Shown one piece after another: positions 20,456 through 30,346 of a DNA stretch of 64,000 nucleotides. Origin of the DNA: Bradyrhizobium sp. Arg816 (GTDB lineage: Bacteria; Pseudomonadota; Alphaproteobacteria; Rhizobiales; Xanthobacteraceae); NCBI RefSeq assembly GCF_029989365.1, contig NZ_JAPRAQ010000003.1:434001-498000 (forward strand), given 5' to 3'. Numbering within the stretch: position 1 is the first letter of the stretch; every line of letters begins with the position of its first letter. The notes under the pieces are model-generated. The model saw only the letters and a list, made by a program, of their open reading frames with translations. It was not told the origin of the DNA and searched no databases. The translations under genes and the position numbers were made by a program.

Positions 20456-21472
20456 ATGATCCCGCTCTCAGTCCTCGACCTCTCCGTCGTCACCACAGGT
20501 ACAAGACCCGCCGCGGCGCTGCGCAACAGCATCGATCTGGCGCGCCATGTCGACGGGCTTGGCTATGTCCGTTACTGGCTCGCCGAGCATCACAACCTCG
20601 CCTCGGTGGCGAGCCCGGCCCCCGATGTGATGATCGGGCAGATCGCGGCGATGACGAAGCGCATCCGCGTCGGCTCCGGCGGGGTGATGCTGCCCAACCA
20701 CGCCCCGCTCGTGGTGGCCGAGCGCTTCAAGATGCTGGAGGCGCTGTTTCCCGGCCGCATCGATCTCGGTCTCGGCCGTGCCCCCGGCACCGACGGCGCC
20801 ACCGCCTATGCGCTGCGCAGCCGTCTCGACCGCCGCGAGGGCGACGATTTCCTGGAGCGGCTGCACGAACTGATTCTGTGGGAGACCCGCGAATTTCCCG
20901 CAGGGCATCCCTACAACAACGTCGTCGCGATGCCCGACGACACCAAGCTGCCGCCGATCTGGCTGCTCGGCTCCAGCGATTATTCCTCGGAGCTCGCCGC
21001 GCAAGTCGGCATGGGCTTCGCGTTCGCCCATCATTTCGCATCCCACGACGCGATCGATGCGATGGTGCATTACCGCAACCGTTTCCAGCCCTCGGCCTGG
21101 AGCGCGAGCCCGCACGCGATCCTCGCCGTCGCCGTCATCACGGCCGATACGGATGAGGAGGCCGAAAAGCTCGCCACCTCGTTCGATCTCAACCGCCTGC
21201 GCCGCGACCGCGGTCAATATCTGCCCCTGCCGAGCGTCGAGGAGGCGCTGGCCTATCCCTATACGGACGCCGAGCGCATTTCGATCTCGCGCAACCGTTC
21301 GCGCCTCTTCGTCGGCAGTCCGGCGACGGTGCAGAAGAAACTGCAGCCGTTGATCGATGCGAGCAAGCCGGACGAGTTGATGGTGATTACGGCCGTGTAC
21401 GACCACGACGCGCGGAAGAAGTCGTATTCGCTGCTGGCGGAGGCGTTCGGGCTGAAAGCGGCCGCGGCGTAG
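20456..21472 (+). CDS. LLM class flavin-dependent oxidoreductase
   Basis: A 338-residue luciferase-like monooxygenase/reductase of the MsnO8/YhbW subgroup. The TIM-barrel landmarks are present: PLSVLDLS at the N-terminus, [12 protein letters not shown] around residue 40, [21 protein letters not shown] near 75-95 and the [14 protein letters not shown] segment. It binds FMN or F420-type flavin; the physiological substrate is unknown. The start is ATG 20456. It is convergent with pheA, and the 168-bp gap between the stops is almost entirely filled by a palindromic element that may act as a bidirectional terminator. Confidence 0.85.
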   Translation: MIPLSVLDLSVVTTGTRPAAALRNSIDLARHVDGLGYVRYWLAEHHNLASVASPAPDVMIGQIAAMTKRIRVGSGGVMLPNHAPLVVAERFKMLEALFPGRIDLGLGRAPGTDGATAYALRSRLDRREGDDFLERLHELILWETREFPAGHPYNNVVAMPDDTKLPPIWLLGSSDYSSELAAQVGMGFAFAHHFASHDAIDAMVHYRNRFQPSAWSASPHAILAVAVITADTDEEAEKLATSFDLNRLRRDRGQYLPLPSVEEALAYPYTDAERISISRNRSRLFVGSPATVQKKLQPLIDASKPDELMVITAVYDHDARKKSYSLLAEAFGLKAAAA

Positions 21473-21474
21473 CT

Positions 21475-21634
21475 TACCCTCCCCTGGAGGGGGAGGGTCG
21501 CTAGGCATTGAGCGAAGCAAAATGCGTAGCGGGGTGGGGTGACGGTCTCTCGGCGACGAATACTGCCCGAATGGAGAGATCACCCCACCCCGCTCGCGCT
21601 GCGCGCGATCGACCCTCCCCCTCCAGGGGAGGGT
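21475..21634. repeat. Complete ~160-bp palindromic element, copy C, inverted
   Basis: It has the same architecture and length (160 bp) as copies A and B, but polarity is reversed: the CATTGAGCGAAGCAAAATG-type hairpin is on the left and the GCGC type on the right, and the centre reads GGTCTCTC...GGAGAGATC. It occupies the gap between two convergent genes. Confidence 0.85.
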
Positions 21635-21640
21635 GGCCAA

Positions 21641-22501
21641 TCAATCCTGTTGCGTCTCGCTGAACGTCGCGCGGAAGGGGTGCCCCGGATACACGCCGAC
21701 GATGCGGAATTCGCGGGAGAAGAACTTCAGCTCCTCGATCGCGAAGGCGAGCCCCTTGTCGTCAGGATGGCCGTCGACGTCGGCATAAAACTGCGTGGCG
21801 AAGAAATTGCCGTCGACCATGTAGCTCTCGAGCTTGGTCATGTTGACGCCGTTGGTGGCAAAGCCGCCGAGCGCCTTGTAGAGCGCGGCGGGCAAGTTGC
21901 GCACGCGAAATACAAAAGTCGTGACCAGCGGGCCGGAGCCCTGCGCCGCCCATTTCGGCTCGCGCGCCAGCACCACGAAGCGCGTGGTGTTGTGCGCCTC
22001 GTCCTCGATGTCCTCGGCCAGGATGTCGAGGCCGTAGATCTTTGCCGCAAGCCGCGAGGCGATCGCGGCGACGGCCTTGTCGTTGCGCTCGGAGATGTCG
22101 CGGGCGCTGCCGGCGGTGTCGGCGTGCACGATCGGCTTGATGCCGAGCTTGCGGATGATGCGCCGGCACTGGCCGAGCGCATGCACGTGGCTCTCGACGC
22201 TTTTGATGTCCCCGAGCTTCGTCCCCTTCACCGCCATCAGCTGATGGCGGACGGGCAGAAACCATTCGCCGATGATGAAGAGGCCGGAGGCCGGCAGCAA
22301 ATGATGGATGTCGGCGACGCGGCCCGCGACCGAATTCTCGATCGGGATCATGCCGAGATCGGCCTCGCCCGACGAGATCGCCGACAGCGCGTCCTCGAAG
22401 GTGGCGCATGGTATCGGCTCGGCGTCGGGATAGGCCTCGACGATGGCGATGTGGGAATTGGCCCCAGGCTCGCCCTGGAATGCGATTTTCAGCTTGCTCA
22501 T
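21641..22501 (-). CDS. pheA: Prephenate dehydratase
   Basis: Converts prephenate to phenylpyruvate in phenylalanine synthesis. It is 286 residues with no chorismate mutase domain, i.e. the monofunctional form. The catalytic domain begins KIAFQGEPGANSH, has MIPIENSVAGRV near residue 52 and the NTTRFVVL motif (catalytic Thr-Arg-Phe) near residue 170. The C-terminal ACT domain follows from about residue 190 (TTFVFRVRNLPAALYKAL, then KLESYM in place of the classical ESRP), giving feedback control by phenylalanine. Start ATG 22501 lies 21 bp after the kdsB stop, so kdsB-pheA are likely co-transcribed. Confidence 0.95.
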   Translation of the reverse strand: MSKLKIAFQGEPGANSHIAIVEAYPDAEPIPCATFEDALSAISSGEADLGMIPIENSVAGRVADIHHLLPASGLFIIGEWFLPVRHQLMAVKGTKLGDIKSVESHVHALGQCRRIIRKLGIKPIVHADTAGSARDISERNDKAVAAIASRLAAKIYGLDILAEDIEDEAHNTTRFVVLAREPKWAAQGSGPLVTTFVFRVRNLPAALYKALGGFATNGVNMTKLESYMVDGNFFATQFYADVDGHPDDKGLAFAIEELKFFSREFRIVGVYPGHPFRATFSETQQD

Positions 22502-22522
22502 GATCGGCCTTGTAACAGCGGC

Positions 22523-23263
22523 TCAGGATTTGGAAAGGATGCTGCGGGCGGTCTCCAGGTCCGCGGGCGTGTCGACCCCGCGGGGCACGGTGTCGACGAT
22601 GGTGAAGTCGATCCGCATCCCGGCCTCCAGCGCCCGGAGCTGCTCGAGCTTCTCCTGCAATTCCAGCGGGGATGGCGGAAGCCGGACGTAGCGCTCCAAC
22701 GCGGCGCGGCGATAGGCGTAGAGGCCGATATGGTGGTAGCGCGGTCCGTCGCCGGTCGGAGCGGTCGCGCGGGTGAAATAAAGTGCGCGCATGCGTTTCC
22801 CGCCCAGCGAGGTTCCGATCGCCTTTACGACGCTCGGCGCGAGGTCCTCCTCCTCGGTATGGATCTGCGAGGCCAGCGTCGCGATGTCCACCGCCGGGTC
22901 TTGCAGCGGCGGCAGCACCTCGCGGATGTTGTCGATCGTAATGGTCGGGAAATCGCCCTGGAGATTGACCACGATTTCGGCCTTGCCTGAGGGATCGAGC
23001 TTCTGCATCGCCTCGTGGATGCGGTCCGAGCCGGAGGGGTGCTCCGGGCGGGTCATCACGGCTTCGCCGCCATGGGCGGTGACCACGGAGGCGATCTCGT
23101 CCGTATCGGTTGCGACCGCGACCCGGCCGATGCCGGCGGCCTCTGCTCGCCGCATCACATGCACGATCATTGGCAGGCCGGCGATGTCGGCGAGCGGCTT
23201 GCCGGGCAGGCGGGTGGCGGCCATGCGGGCCGGGATCAGCACCAGGATGCGGGGATCGATCAT
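22523..23263 (-). CDS. kdsB: 3-deoxy-manno-octulosonate cytidylyltransferase (CMP-KDO synthetase)
   Basis: Activates KDO with CTP for lipopolysaccharide inner-core synthesis. It is 246 residues from ATG 23263, matching the usual ~248. The nucleotide-binding N-terminus [22 protein letters not shown] is clear, followed by VATDTDEI, the [13 protein letters not shown] motif and VNLQGDFP, all family hallmarks. The open frame continues 45 codons upstream without similarity, so the longer version is rejected. It is first of a kdsB-pheA pair and divergent from cycM, separated by a 219-bp promoter region. Confidence 0.95.
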   Translation of the reverse strand: MIDPRILVLIPARMAATRLPGKPLADIAGLPMIVHVMRRAEAAGIGRVAVATDTDEIASVVTAHGGEAVMTRPEHPSGSDRIHEAMQKLDPSGKAEIVVNLQGDFPTITIDNIREVLPPLQDPAVDIATLASQIHTEEEDLAPSVVKAIGTSLGGKRMRALYFTRATAPTGDGPRYHHIGLYAYRRAALERYVRLPPSPLELQEKLEQLRALEAGMRIDFTIVDTVPRGVDTPADLETARSILSKS

Positions 23264-23482
23264 CGGGTCAAGGGCCTGGAAACGAGAGGTTTTCCGCGTC
23301 GAGAAATGGGGTGGGGACGGGCTGAAAGCCGGGTCGCTTATACGGGTTGCCAGACCCCGGGCAAACCGATATCTCAATGGCAAAACTCGGGGAAACAATA
23401 AGGAACGTTTGATTCTCCCGAGGCTCGTCCTGGCGGCCGCGAGGCCGCTATTTCCTTACTGTGGTGTGGGGCCTGGCCGGAA

Positions 23483-24037
23483 ATGGACTCTTTCGAACTC
23501 AATAAGATTCTCGGTGCCGTGTTGGGCACCTGTCTCATCCTGCTGGTGACGAGCTTCACCGCCCAGGCGCTGTTCACGCCGAAGCCGCTCGAGAAGCCGG
23601 GTTTCGAGATTGCCGTGAAGGAAGACGCCGGCCACGGCAAGGAAGGCGGCGGTGCTGCCGCTGCCTCCGAGCCGATCGAAAAGCTGCTCCAGACCGCGTC
23701 CGTCGAGAAGGGCGCGGCGGCCGCCAAGAAGTGCGGCGCCTGCCACACCTTCGAGAAGGGCGGCCCGAATCGCGTCGGTCCGAACCTCTATGGCGTCGTT
23801 GGCGAAGCCAGGGGCGAGGGCCGCAACGGCTTCAACTTCTCGGCCGCCATGAAGGCCAAGGGCGGCACCTGGTCGTTCGACGATCTCAACAAGTTCATCG
23901 CCAGCCCGAAGGGCTTCATCCCGGGCACCGCGATGGGCTTCGCCGGCATCCCGAAGGACTCCGAGCGCGCCGACGTCATCGCCTATCTGAATTCGCTGTC
24001 AGAGCATCCTCAGCCGATCCCGACGGCGTCGAAGTAA
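23483..24037 (+). CDS. cycM: Membrane-anchored cytochrome c (CycM)
   Basis: A mono-haem class I cytochrome c of 184 residues, tethered by an uncleaved N-terminal helix (about residues 10-30). The haem-binding CGACH is at residues 84-88 and the likely axial Met151 is in PGTAMGFAG. A flexible acidic/Gly-Ala linker (GHGKEGGGAAAASE) joins anchor and haem domain. In Bradyrhizobium this protein carries electrons from the cytochrome bc1 complex to the aa3-type terminal oxidase; length and layout match. It is monocistronic with its own terminator immediately downstream. Confidence 0.93.
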   Translation: MDSFELNKILGAVLGTCLILLVTSFTAQALFTPKPLEKPGFEIAVKEDAGHGKEGGGAAAASEPIEKLLQTASVEKGAAAAKKCGACHTFEKGGPNRVGPNLYGVVGEARGEGRNGFNFSAAMKAKGGTWSFDDLNKFIASPKGFIPGTAMGFAGIPKDSERADVIAYLNSLSEHPQPIPTASK

Positions 24038-24062
24038 GGCGTCAAAAACCTGTCTTGGAATT

Positions 24063-24095
24063 AACGGCCAGGCTGAAAAGCCTGGCCGTTTGCTT
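24063..24095 (+). terminator. Hairpin terminator of cycM
   Basis: An 11-bp perfect stem (24063-24073 / 24080-24090) with the loop TGAAAA, followed by TGCTTAT. It begins 26 bp after the cycM stop. The U-run is short, so efficiency is uncertain. Confidence 0.7.
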
Positions 24096-24249
24096 ATCCG
24101 GGCCTCGCGGTGAGTTTATCGGGGCGTTTGGCCGCATTCGCCGGGCCACGCGGGCTTCCAACATGAGGAAAAAGCAACATATTCCGTCGAAACCTCGCCT
24201 ATATTGAGCACTTAAAGGGGTAACCTCCTTCAAGATCAGGAATGTTGAT

Positions 24250-26151
24250 TTGGCCATTACCCGACGCGATCTCCTGCTCACCGGCACTGCCGCCGTAGTG
24301 CTCCCCGCCCTCGGTTCCGTAGGGGGCCTTCCCGTCATCGGCACGGCCGCGGCGCAATCCGCCAGCGAGGCGCCCTGGCGCCACGCGCTGTCGCTGTTCG
24401 GACAGGTCAAATATCCCGCCGACTTCAAGCGCTTCGATTACGTCAATCCGGAAGCGCCCAAAGGCGGTGTCGCGCGCCAGATCGCCGTCGGCACCTTCGA
24501 TAATTTCAATATCGTGGTGGCCGGGGTGAAGGGGCAGGTCGCCGGTGCCGTCGCGTTCATCTACGAATCCCTCACGACGCCGTCGCTCGACGAGGTCTCG
24601 ACCGAATACGGCGCGCTGGCCGAGGCCGTCAGCCACCCGGCCGACTTTTCCTTCGTCACCTATCGTTTGCGGCCGCAGGCCAAATGGCATGACGGCAAGC
24701 CGGTCACTGCGGACGACGTGATCTTCTCGCTGGATGCCTTCAAGAAGCATCACCCGATGTACTCGGCCTATTACAGCCATGTGGTGAAGGCCGAGAAGGT
24801 CGGCGAGCGCGAGGTGAAGTTCGTGTTCGACGCGCCGGGCAACCGCGAGCTGCCGCAGATCGTCGGGCAGCTCACGGTTTTGCCGAAACATTGGTGGGAG
24901 GGGACCGACGCGCAAGGCCGCAAGCGCGATGTCTCCGCGACCACGCTCGAAATACCGCTCGGTTCCGGCCCCTACAAGGTCAAGGAATTCGTGGCGGGAC
25001 GGTCGATCGCGCTGGAGCGCGTCAAGGATTATTGGGGGCGCGATTTCGCCGCCAATGTGGGCCGCAACAATTTCGACGAGATGCGCTACGAGTATTTCCG
25101 CGATGCCACCGTGGCGATCGAGGCTTTCAAGGCCGATCAGGTGGACTGGCGCACCGAGAACAGTGCGAAGAACTGGGCGACCGCCTACGACTTCCCGGCC
25201 GTGACCGAAAAGCGGGTAATCCTCGAGGAGTTCGCCAATCGCAGCTCGGGCGTCATGCAGGCTTTCGTGCCGAACCTGCGCCGCTCAAAGTTTAGAGATC
25301 CTCGCGTGCGTCGTGCGCTCAACTATGCGTTCGACTTCGAGGAGATGAACAAGCAGATCTTCTACGGTCAGTACAAGCGCGTCAGCAGCTATTTCGATGG
25401 TATCGACGAGCTCATGGCGACCGGGTTACCGCAGGGGAAAGAGCTCGAGATCCTCGAGACCGTCCGCGCCGAGGTCCCGCCGGAAGTGTTCACGACGGCC
25501 TACACCAATCCGGTCGGCGGCAGTCCGGAAGCCGTGCGCGACAATCTTCGCGAGGCGCTGCGCCTGTTCAAGGAGGCCGGCTACGAGGTGCGCGACCGCA
25601 AGCTGATCGACGTCAAGACCGGTGCGCAGTTCACCCTGGAGCTGCTGAACCAGGATCCGAGCTTCGAGCGGGTCACGCTGTTCTACAAGCCGTCTCTAGA
25701 ACGGCTCGGCATCGCGGTCAGCGTGCGCACGGTCGACCCGACTCAGTACGAGAACAGGACTCGGGACTGGGATTTCGACGTCGTCACCAACTCATGGGGC
25801 GAGTCGCAGTCGCCGGGCAACGAGCAGCGCGAGTTCTGGTCGTCCAAGACCGCCGATATCCCCGGGTCGCGCAACATTACCGGCATCAAGAATCCGGCGA
25901 TCGACAAGCTGATCGAGAGGCTGATCTACGCCACGGGTCGCGACGATCTAGTCGCGGCAACCAAAGCGCTCGACCGTGTGCTGCTGTGGAATCACTACGT
26001 CGTTCCGCAATGGACCTATTCGAAGATCCGCACCGCGCGCTGGGATCGCTTCGGCCGACCGGCGGAATTGCCCAGATACGGTCAGTCCGGCTTCCCGTTC
26101 ATCTGGTGGTATGACGCAGACAAGGCGGCACGGATCGCAAAGAAGTCGTGA
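24250..26151 (+). CDS. yejA1: ABC transporter substrate-binding protein, YejA-like (first copy)
   Basis: A 633-residue family-5 (oligopeptide type) extracellular solute-binding protein. The N-terminus ITRRDLLLTG with a following hydrophobic stretch and AAAQSASEA is a twin-arginine export signal. The mature part carries FKRFDYVNPEAPKGG, FTIRP-like LRPQAKWHDGKPVTADDV and the LGSGPYKVKEF segment of the YejA subgroup, which binds microcin-C-like peptides in E. coli. The start is TTG 24250 with an AGGA ribosome site. It is the first of a five-gene operon; the following gene is a paralogue, and permease and ATPase genes follow. Peptide uptake is family knowledge; the actual ligand is unknown. Confidence 0.9.
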   Translation: MAITRRDLLLTGTAAVVLPALGSVGGLPVIGTAAAQSASEAPWRHALSLFGQVKYPADFKRFDYVNPEAPKGGVARQIAVGTFDNFNIVVAGVKGQVAGAVAFIYESLTTPSLDEVSTEYGALAEAVSHPADFSFVTYRLRPQAKWHDGKPVTADDVIFSLDAFKKHHPMYSAYYSHVVKAEKVGEREVKFVFDAPGNRELPQIVGQLTVLPKHWWEGTDAQGRKRDVSATTLEIPLGSGPYKVKEFVAGRSIALERVKDYWGRDFAANVGRNNFDEMRYEYFRDATVAIEAFKADQVDWRTENSAKNWATAYDFPAVTEKRVILEEFANRSSGVMQAFVPNLRRSKFRDPRVRRALNYAFDFEEMNKQIFYGQYKRVSSYFDGIDELMATGLPQGKELEILETVRAEVPPEVFTTAYTNPVGGSPEAVRDNLREALRLFKEAGYEVRDRKLIDVKTGAQFTLELLNQDPSFERVTLFYKPSLERLGIAVSVRTVDPTQYENRTRDWDFDVVTNSWGESQSPGNEQREFWSSKTADIPGSRNITGIKNPAIDKLIERLIYATGRDDLVAATKALDRVLLWNHYVVPQWTYSKIRTARWDRFGRPAELPRYGQSGFPFIWWYDADKAARIAKKS

Positions 26152-26165
26152 AGGACACCCCCCGC

Positions 26166-28049
26166 ATGACGCAGATGTCACGCCGCCATGTGCTGGTCTT
26201 GGGTGTCGGCGGCACTCTCGGTGCGTCCCTCGGCGCACTGATGTTGCCCGGCGCACGCGCATCGGAAGCGGGGACCGAGGCGCACGGTATCTCGGCGTTC
26301 GGCGATCTCAAATATTCCGCCGATTTCCACCATTTCGACTACGTCAATCCCGACGCGCCGAAGGGCGGCGCGTTCTCGCTCATTCCCTCGGTGCGGGCCT
26401 ACAACCAGTCCTATTTCACGTTCTCTTCGCTCAACGCTTACATCCTGAAGGGCGAAGGTGCGCAGGGCATGGACATGACCTTCGCGCCGTTGATGGCGCG
26501 GGCCAATGACGAGCCCGACGCGATGTACGGGCTTGCGGCGAAATCGGTGCGAATCTCGCCGGACAAGCTGACCTACACCTTCACGATACGGCCCGAGGCC
26601 CGCTTCCACGACGGCTCCCGGCTCACCGCGCATGACGTCGCCTTCTCGCTCAACACGCTGAAGGAGAAGGGCCATCCGCTGATCATCGTGCAGCTCCGCG
26701 ATTTCGTGAAGGCCGAGGCGCTGGACGACGCCACCGTGGCCGTCACCTTCGCGCCGAACCGCGCGCGCGACGTGCCGCTCTATGTCGCGAGCCTGCCGAT
26801 CTTCTCGAAGGCCTATTATGCCACGCGCGCCTTCGACGAATCGACGCTCGATACGCCGCTGGGCTCCGGCCCGTACAGGGTCGGCAGGTTCGAGGTCAAC
26901 CGCTACGTCGAATACGAGCGCGTCAAAGACTGGTGGGGCGCCGACCTGCCGGTCTGCCGCGGCAGCTACAATTTCCACACGGTGCGCTACGAATTCTACC
27001 GCGACCGCGACGTCGCCTTCGAAGGCTTCACCGGCAAGAACTATCTGTTCCGCGAGGAGCTCACCTCGCGCATCTGGGCCACGCGCTATGATTTCCCGGC
27101 GATCAAGGACGGCCGCGTCAAGCGCGAGCAGCTGCCGGACGAGACCCCGTCGGGTGCGCAGGGCTGGTTCATCAACGCCCGCCGCGACAAATTCAGGGAT
27201 CCACGCGTGCGGGAGGCACTGATCTACGCCTTCGACTTCGAATGGACCAACAAGTCGATCATGTACGGCGCCTACGCGCGCACGCACTCGCCATTCCAGA
27301 ACTCCGACATGATGGTATCAGGCCCGCCTTCACCCGAAGAGCTCGCGCTGCTCGAGCCCCTCCGCGGCAAGGTGCCTGACGAAGTGTTCGGCCAGCCTTT
27401 CGTGCCGCCGGTGTCTGACGGCTCGGGACAGGACCGTAGCTTGCTGCGCAAGGCGGGCGAGCTGCTCAACGAGGCGGGCTACGTCATCAAGGATCGCAAG
27501 CGGGTGCTGCCCAATGGCGAGCCTTTCACGATCGAGTTCCTGAACGACGAGCAGTCGATCCAGCCGCATCACGGGCCGTACCTGAAGAACCTCGCAACGC
27601 TCGGCATCGACGCCACGTTCCGCCTGGTCGACGCCGTGCAGTACCGCGCGCGGCTCGAGGATTTCGATTTCGACATGACGATCCAACGCTTCTCGATGTC
27701 GGCGACGCCCGGCGACGCCATGCGGGCGTTCTTCTCCTCCCAGGCGGCCAAGACCAAAGGCTCGTACAATCTCGCCGGCATCTCCGATCCGATCGTCGAC
27801 GCGCTGATCGAGAAGATCATTGCCGCCCAGACGAGGGCGGAACTGACCACAGCATGCCGGGCCTTCGATCGCGTGTTCCGGGCCGGGCGCTACTGGGTGC
27901 CCCAGTGGTACGCAAACTTTCATCGCGTGGCCTATTGGGACCAGTTCAGCCATCCCGACAAGCCGGCGAAATATGCGCAAGGCGTCGGCGCGCCAGAGAA
28001 TTGGTGGTTCGATGCCGCCAAGGCGGCCAAGCTTGAGCAGGCGAAATAA
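26166..28049 (+). CDS. yejA2: ABC transporter substrate-binding protein, YejA-like (second copy)
   Basis: A 627-residue paralogue of the preceding binding protein, sharing FHHFDYVNPDAPKGG, the HDGSRLTAHDVAFSL motif and the LGSGPYRVGRFEVNRYVEY segment. The TQMSRRHVLVLGVGG N-terminus is another twin-arginine signal. ATG 26166 is preferred because GAAGGA lies nine bases upstream; an alternative GTG at 26148 overlaps the previous stop by four bases. Two binding proteins feeding one permease would widen the range of peptides taken up. The next gene (permease) starts two bases after the stop. Confidence 0.9.
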   Translation: MTQMSRRHVLVLGVGGTLGASLGALMLPGARASEAGTEAHGISAFGDLKYSADFHHFDYVNPDAPKGGAFSLIPSVRAYNQSYFTFSSLNAYILKGEGAQGMDMTFAPLMARANDEPDAMYGLAAKSVRISPDKLTYTFTIRPEARFHDGSRLTAHDVAFSLNTLKEKGHPLIIVQLRDFVKAEALDDATVAVTFAPNRARDVPLYVASLPIFSKAYYATRAFDESTLDTPLGSGPYRVGRFEVNRYVEYERVKDWWGADLPVCRGSYNFHTVRYEFYRDRDVAFEGFTGKNYLFREELTSRIWATRYDFPAIKDGRVKREQLPDETPSGAQGWFINARRDKFRDPRVREALIYAFDFEWTNKSIMYGAYARTHSPFQNSDMMVSGPPSPEELALLEPLRGKVPDEVFGQPFVPPVSDGSGQDRSLLRKAGELLNEAGYVIKDRKRVLPNGEPFTIEFLNDEQSIQPHHGPYLKNLATLGIDATFRLVDAVQYRARLEDFDFDMTIQRFSMSATPGDAMRAFFSSQAAKTKGSYNLAGISDPIVDALIEKIIAAQTRAELTTACRAFDRVFRAGRYWVPQWYANFHRVAYWDQFSHPDKPAKYAQGVGAPENWWFDAAKAAKLEQAK

Positions 28050-28051
28050 TC

Positions 28052-29161
28052 ATGAGCGCCTATATCGCCCGCCGCATCCTCCTGATGATCCCGACCCTGC
28101 TCGGGATCCTCTTCGTCTCCTTCGTCGTCGTGCAATTCGCGCCGGGCGGGCCGGTCGAGCGCGTGATTGCGCAGCTCTCGGGCGCCGACACCGGCGGCAG
28201 CTCGCGCATCTCGGGCGGCGGTGATTTCGCTCAGCGCGCGCCGGGTCAGCTGGGCGCTGGTGGCGATGCCATCAATTCGAAATATCGCGGCGCGCAGGGG
28301 CTGGACCCTGACTTCATCAAGAAGCTGGAGAAGCAATTCGGCTTCGACAAGCCGGCCCCCGAGCGCTTCGCGCTGATGGTGTGGAATTTCGCCCGCTTCG
28401 ATTTCGGCAACAGCTATTTCCGCGACGTCAGCGTGCTCCAGCTGATCAAGGAAAAGCTGCCGGTCTCGATCTCGCTCGGCATCTGGCTGACGCTTTTGAC
28501 CTACCTGATCTCGATTCCGCTCGGCATCCGCAAGGCGGTCAAGGACGGAACGCGCTTCGATACCTGGACGTCGAGCGTGCTCGTGCTCGGCTACGCGATT
28601 CCCGGCTTCCTGTTCGCGATCCTCCTGATCATCCTGTTCGCCGGAGGCTCGTTCTTCAACTGGTTCCCATTGCGCGGACTGACGTCGGACGGCTGGTCGC
28701 AATTTCCCTGGTACTGGAAGATCATCGATTACTTCTGGCATTTGACGCTGCCGCTGATCGCCATGGGGCTCGGCGCGTTCACCACCATGACGTTCCTGAC
28801 CAAGAACTCGTTCCTGGACGAGATCCGCAAGCAATACGTGATGACCGCGCGCGCGAAAGGTTGCAGCGAGAATCGGGTGCTCTATGGTCACGTCTTCCGC
28901 AACGCGATGCTGATCGTGATCGCGGGCTTTCCCAGCACCTTCATTCACGCATTCTTCTCGGGATCGCTTCTGATCGAGACCATCTTCTCGCTGGATGGGC
29001 TCGGACTGCTGAGTTTCGAGAGCGTTCTCAACCGCGACTATCCCGTGGTGTTCGGCACGCTCTTCATCTTTTCGCTCGTCGGCCTCGTGATCAACCTGAT
29101 CTCTGACCTGACCTACATGTGGATCGATCCGCGGATCGATTTCGAGGCGCGGGAGGTCTGA
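28052..29161 (+). CDS. yejB: Peptide ABC transporter permease, YejB-like
   Basis: A 369-residue inner-membrane permease of the binding-protein-dependent family. N-terminal MSAYIARRILLMIPTLLGILFVSF gives the first helix; a long periplasmic loop (about residues 30-130, with a Gly/Ser-rich stretch) precedes the core of five further helices. The EAA-type cytoplasmic loop that docks the ATPase is YVMTARAKGCSENRVLYGHVFRNA near residue 265. It forms a heterodimer with the next gene product. Its stop overlaps the downstream ATG by one base. Confidence 0.93.
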   Translation: MSAYIARRILLMIPTLLGILFVSFVVVQFAPGGPVERVIAQLSGADTGGSSRISGGGDFAQRAPGQLGAGGDAINSKYRGAQGLDPDFIKKLEKQFGFDKPAPERFALMVWNFARFDFGNSYFRDVSVLQLIKEKLPVSISLGIWLTLLTYLISIPLGIRKAVKDGTRFDTWTSSVLVLGYAIPGFLFAILLIILFAGGSFFNWFPLRGLTSDGWSQFPWYWKIIDYFWHLTLPLIAMGLGAFTTMTFLTKNSFLDEIRKQYVMTARAKGCSENRVLYGHVFRNAMLIVIAGFPSTFIHAFFSGSLLIETIFSLDGLGLLSFESVLNRDYPVVFGTLFIFSLVGLVINLISDLTYMWIDPRIDFEAREV

Positions 29162-30339
29162 TGACACTGGCCGCCCCGACCCCGATCGAAACCACCGCAA
29201 AGTCGCCGCTCGGCGATGCCGTGCCGATCACGCGCAAGCCGTTCGTGCCATCGCCGCTCAACCGCCGGCGCTGGCAGAACTTTAGGGCGAACCGGCGCGG
29301 TTACTGGTCGTTCTGGATCTTCATGATCCTGTTCGTGGTGTCGCTGTTTGCCGAGCTGATCGCCAATGACCGGCCGTTCCTGATCAAGTATGACGGCCAT
29401 CTCTACTGGCCGGCCTTCGTCACCTATTCCGAGACGACCTTCGGCGGCGACTTCGAGACGGCGGCCGACTACCGCGATCCCTATTTGCAGAAGCTGATCA
29501 AGGACAAGGGCGGCAGCATCGTCTGGCCGCTGATCCGCTATTCCTACGACACCCACAATCTTGATCTGCCGACGCCAGCCCCGTCACCGCCGACCTGGAT
29601 GTTGACGGAGGCGCAGTGCAAGCCTGTCGTCGAGAAGAAGGGCCTCAAGAGCTGCCGCGACCTGGAATACAACTGGCTCGGCACCGACGATCAGGGCCGC
29701 GACGTGGTTGCGCGCCTGATCTACGGTTTCCGCATCTCGGTGCTGTTCGGCCTGTGCCTGACCATTGTCTCCTCGGTTGTCGGCATCGCCGCCGGTGCGG
29801 TGCAGGGCTATTTCGGCGGCTGGGTCGACCTGTTGTTCCAGCGCTTCATCGAGATATGGACTGCGATCCCTTCGCTTTACCTTCTGCTGATCCTCTCGTC
29901 GGTGCTCGTGCCCGGCTTCTTCGTGCTGCTCGGTATCCTGCTCCTGTTTTCCTGGGTGTCGCTGGTCGGGCTCGTGCGCGCGGAATTCCTGCGCGGGCGC
30001 AATTTCGAGTACATCCAGGCCGCGCGGGCGCTTGGCGTGTCGAACGCCGTGATCATGTTCAAGCATTTGCTGCCGAACGCGATGGTCGCGACGATGACGT
30101 TCCTTCCGTTCATCGTCTCCTCGTCGGTCATGACGCTCACGGCCCTCGATTTCCTCGGCTTCGGGCTGCCGCCCGGCTCGCCGTCGCTCGGCGAATTGCT
30201 GTCGCAGGGTAAGTCCAACGTGCAGGCGCCCTGGCTCGGTTTCTCCGGCTTCTTCTCGGTCGCGATCATGCTGTCGCTCTTGATCTTCATCGGCGAAGCC
30301 GTGCGCGATGCCTTCGATCCGCGCAAGACGTTCAAGTGA
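29161..30339 (+). CDS. yejE: Peptide ABC transporter permease, YejE-like
   Basis: A 392-residue second permease subunit. It has an N-terminal cytoplasmic stretch with PLNRRRWQNFRANRRGYWSF, one helix, a large periplasmic loop, then NWLGTDDQGRDVVARLIYGFR, the typical DppC/OppC-type landmark before the core domain. The EAA loop is EYIQAARALGVSNAVIMFKHLLPNA near residue 285. The start is ATG 29161, overlapping the yejB stop. It matches YejE in order and in sequence style; it ends eight bases before the ATPase gene. Confidence 0.93.
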   Translation: MTLAAPTPIETTAKSPLGDAVPITRKPFVPSPLNRRRWQNFRANRRGYWSFWIFMILFVVSLFAELIANDRPFLIKYDGHLYWPAFVTYSETTFGGDFETAADYRDPYLQKLIKDKGGSIVWPLIRYSYDTHNLDLPTPAPSPPTWMLTEAQCKPVVEKKGLKSCRDLEYNWLGTDDQGRDVVARLIYGFRISVLFGLCLTIVSSVVGIAAGAVQGYFGGWVDLLFQRFIEIWTAIPSLYLLLILSSVLVPGFFVLLGILLLFSWVSLVGLVRAEFLRGRNFEYIQAARALGVSNAVIMFKHLLPNAMVATMTFLPFIVSSSVMTLTALDFLGFGLPPGSPSLGELLSQGKSNVQAPWLGFSGFFSVAIMLSLLIFIGEAVRDAFDPRKTFK

Positions 30340-30346
30340 GGGCGTG

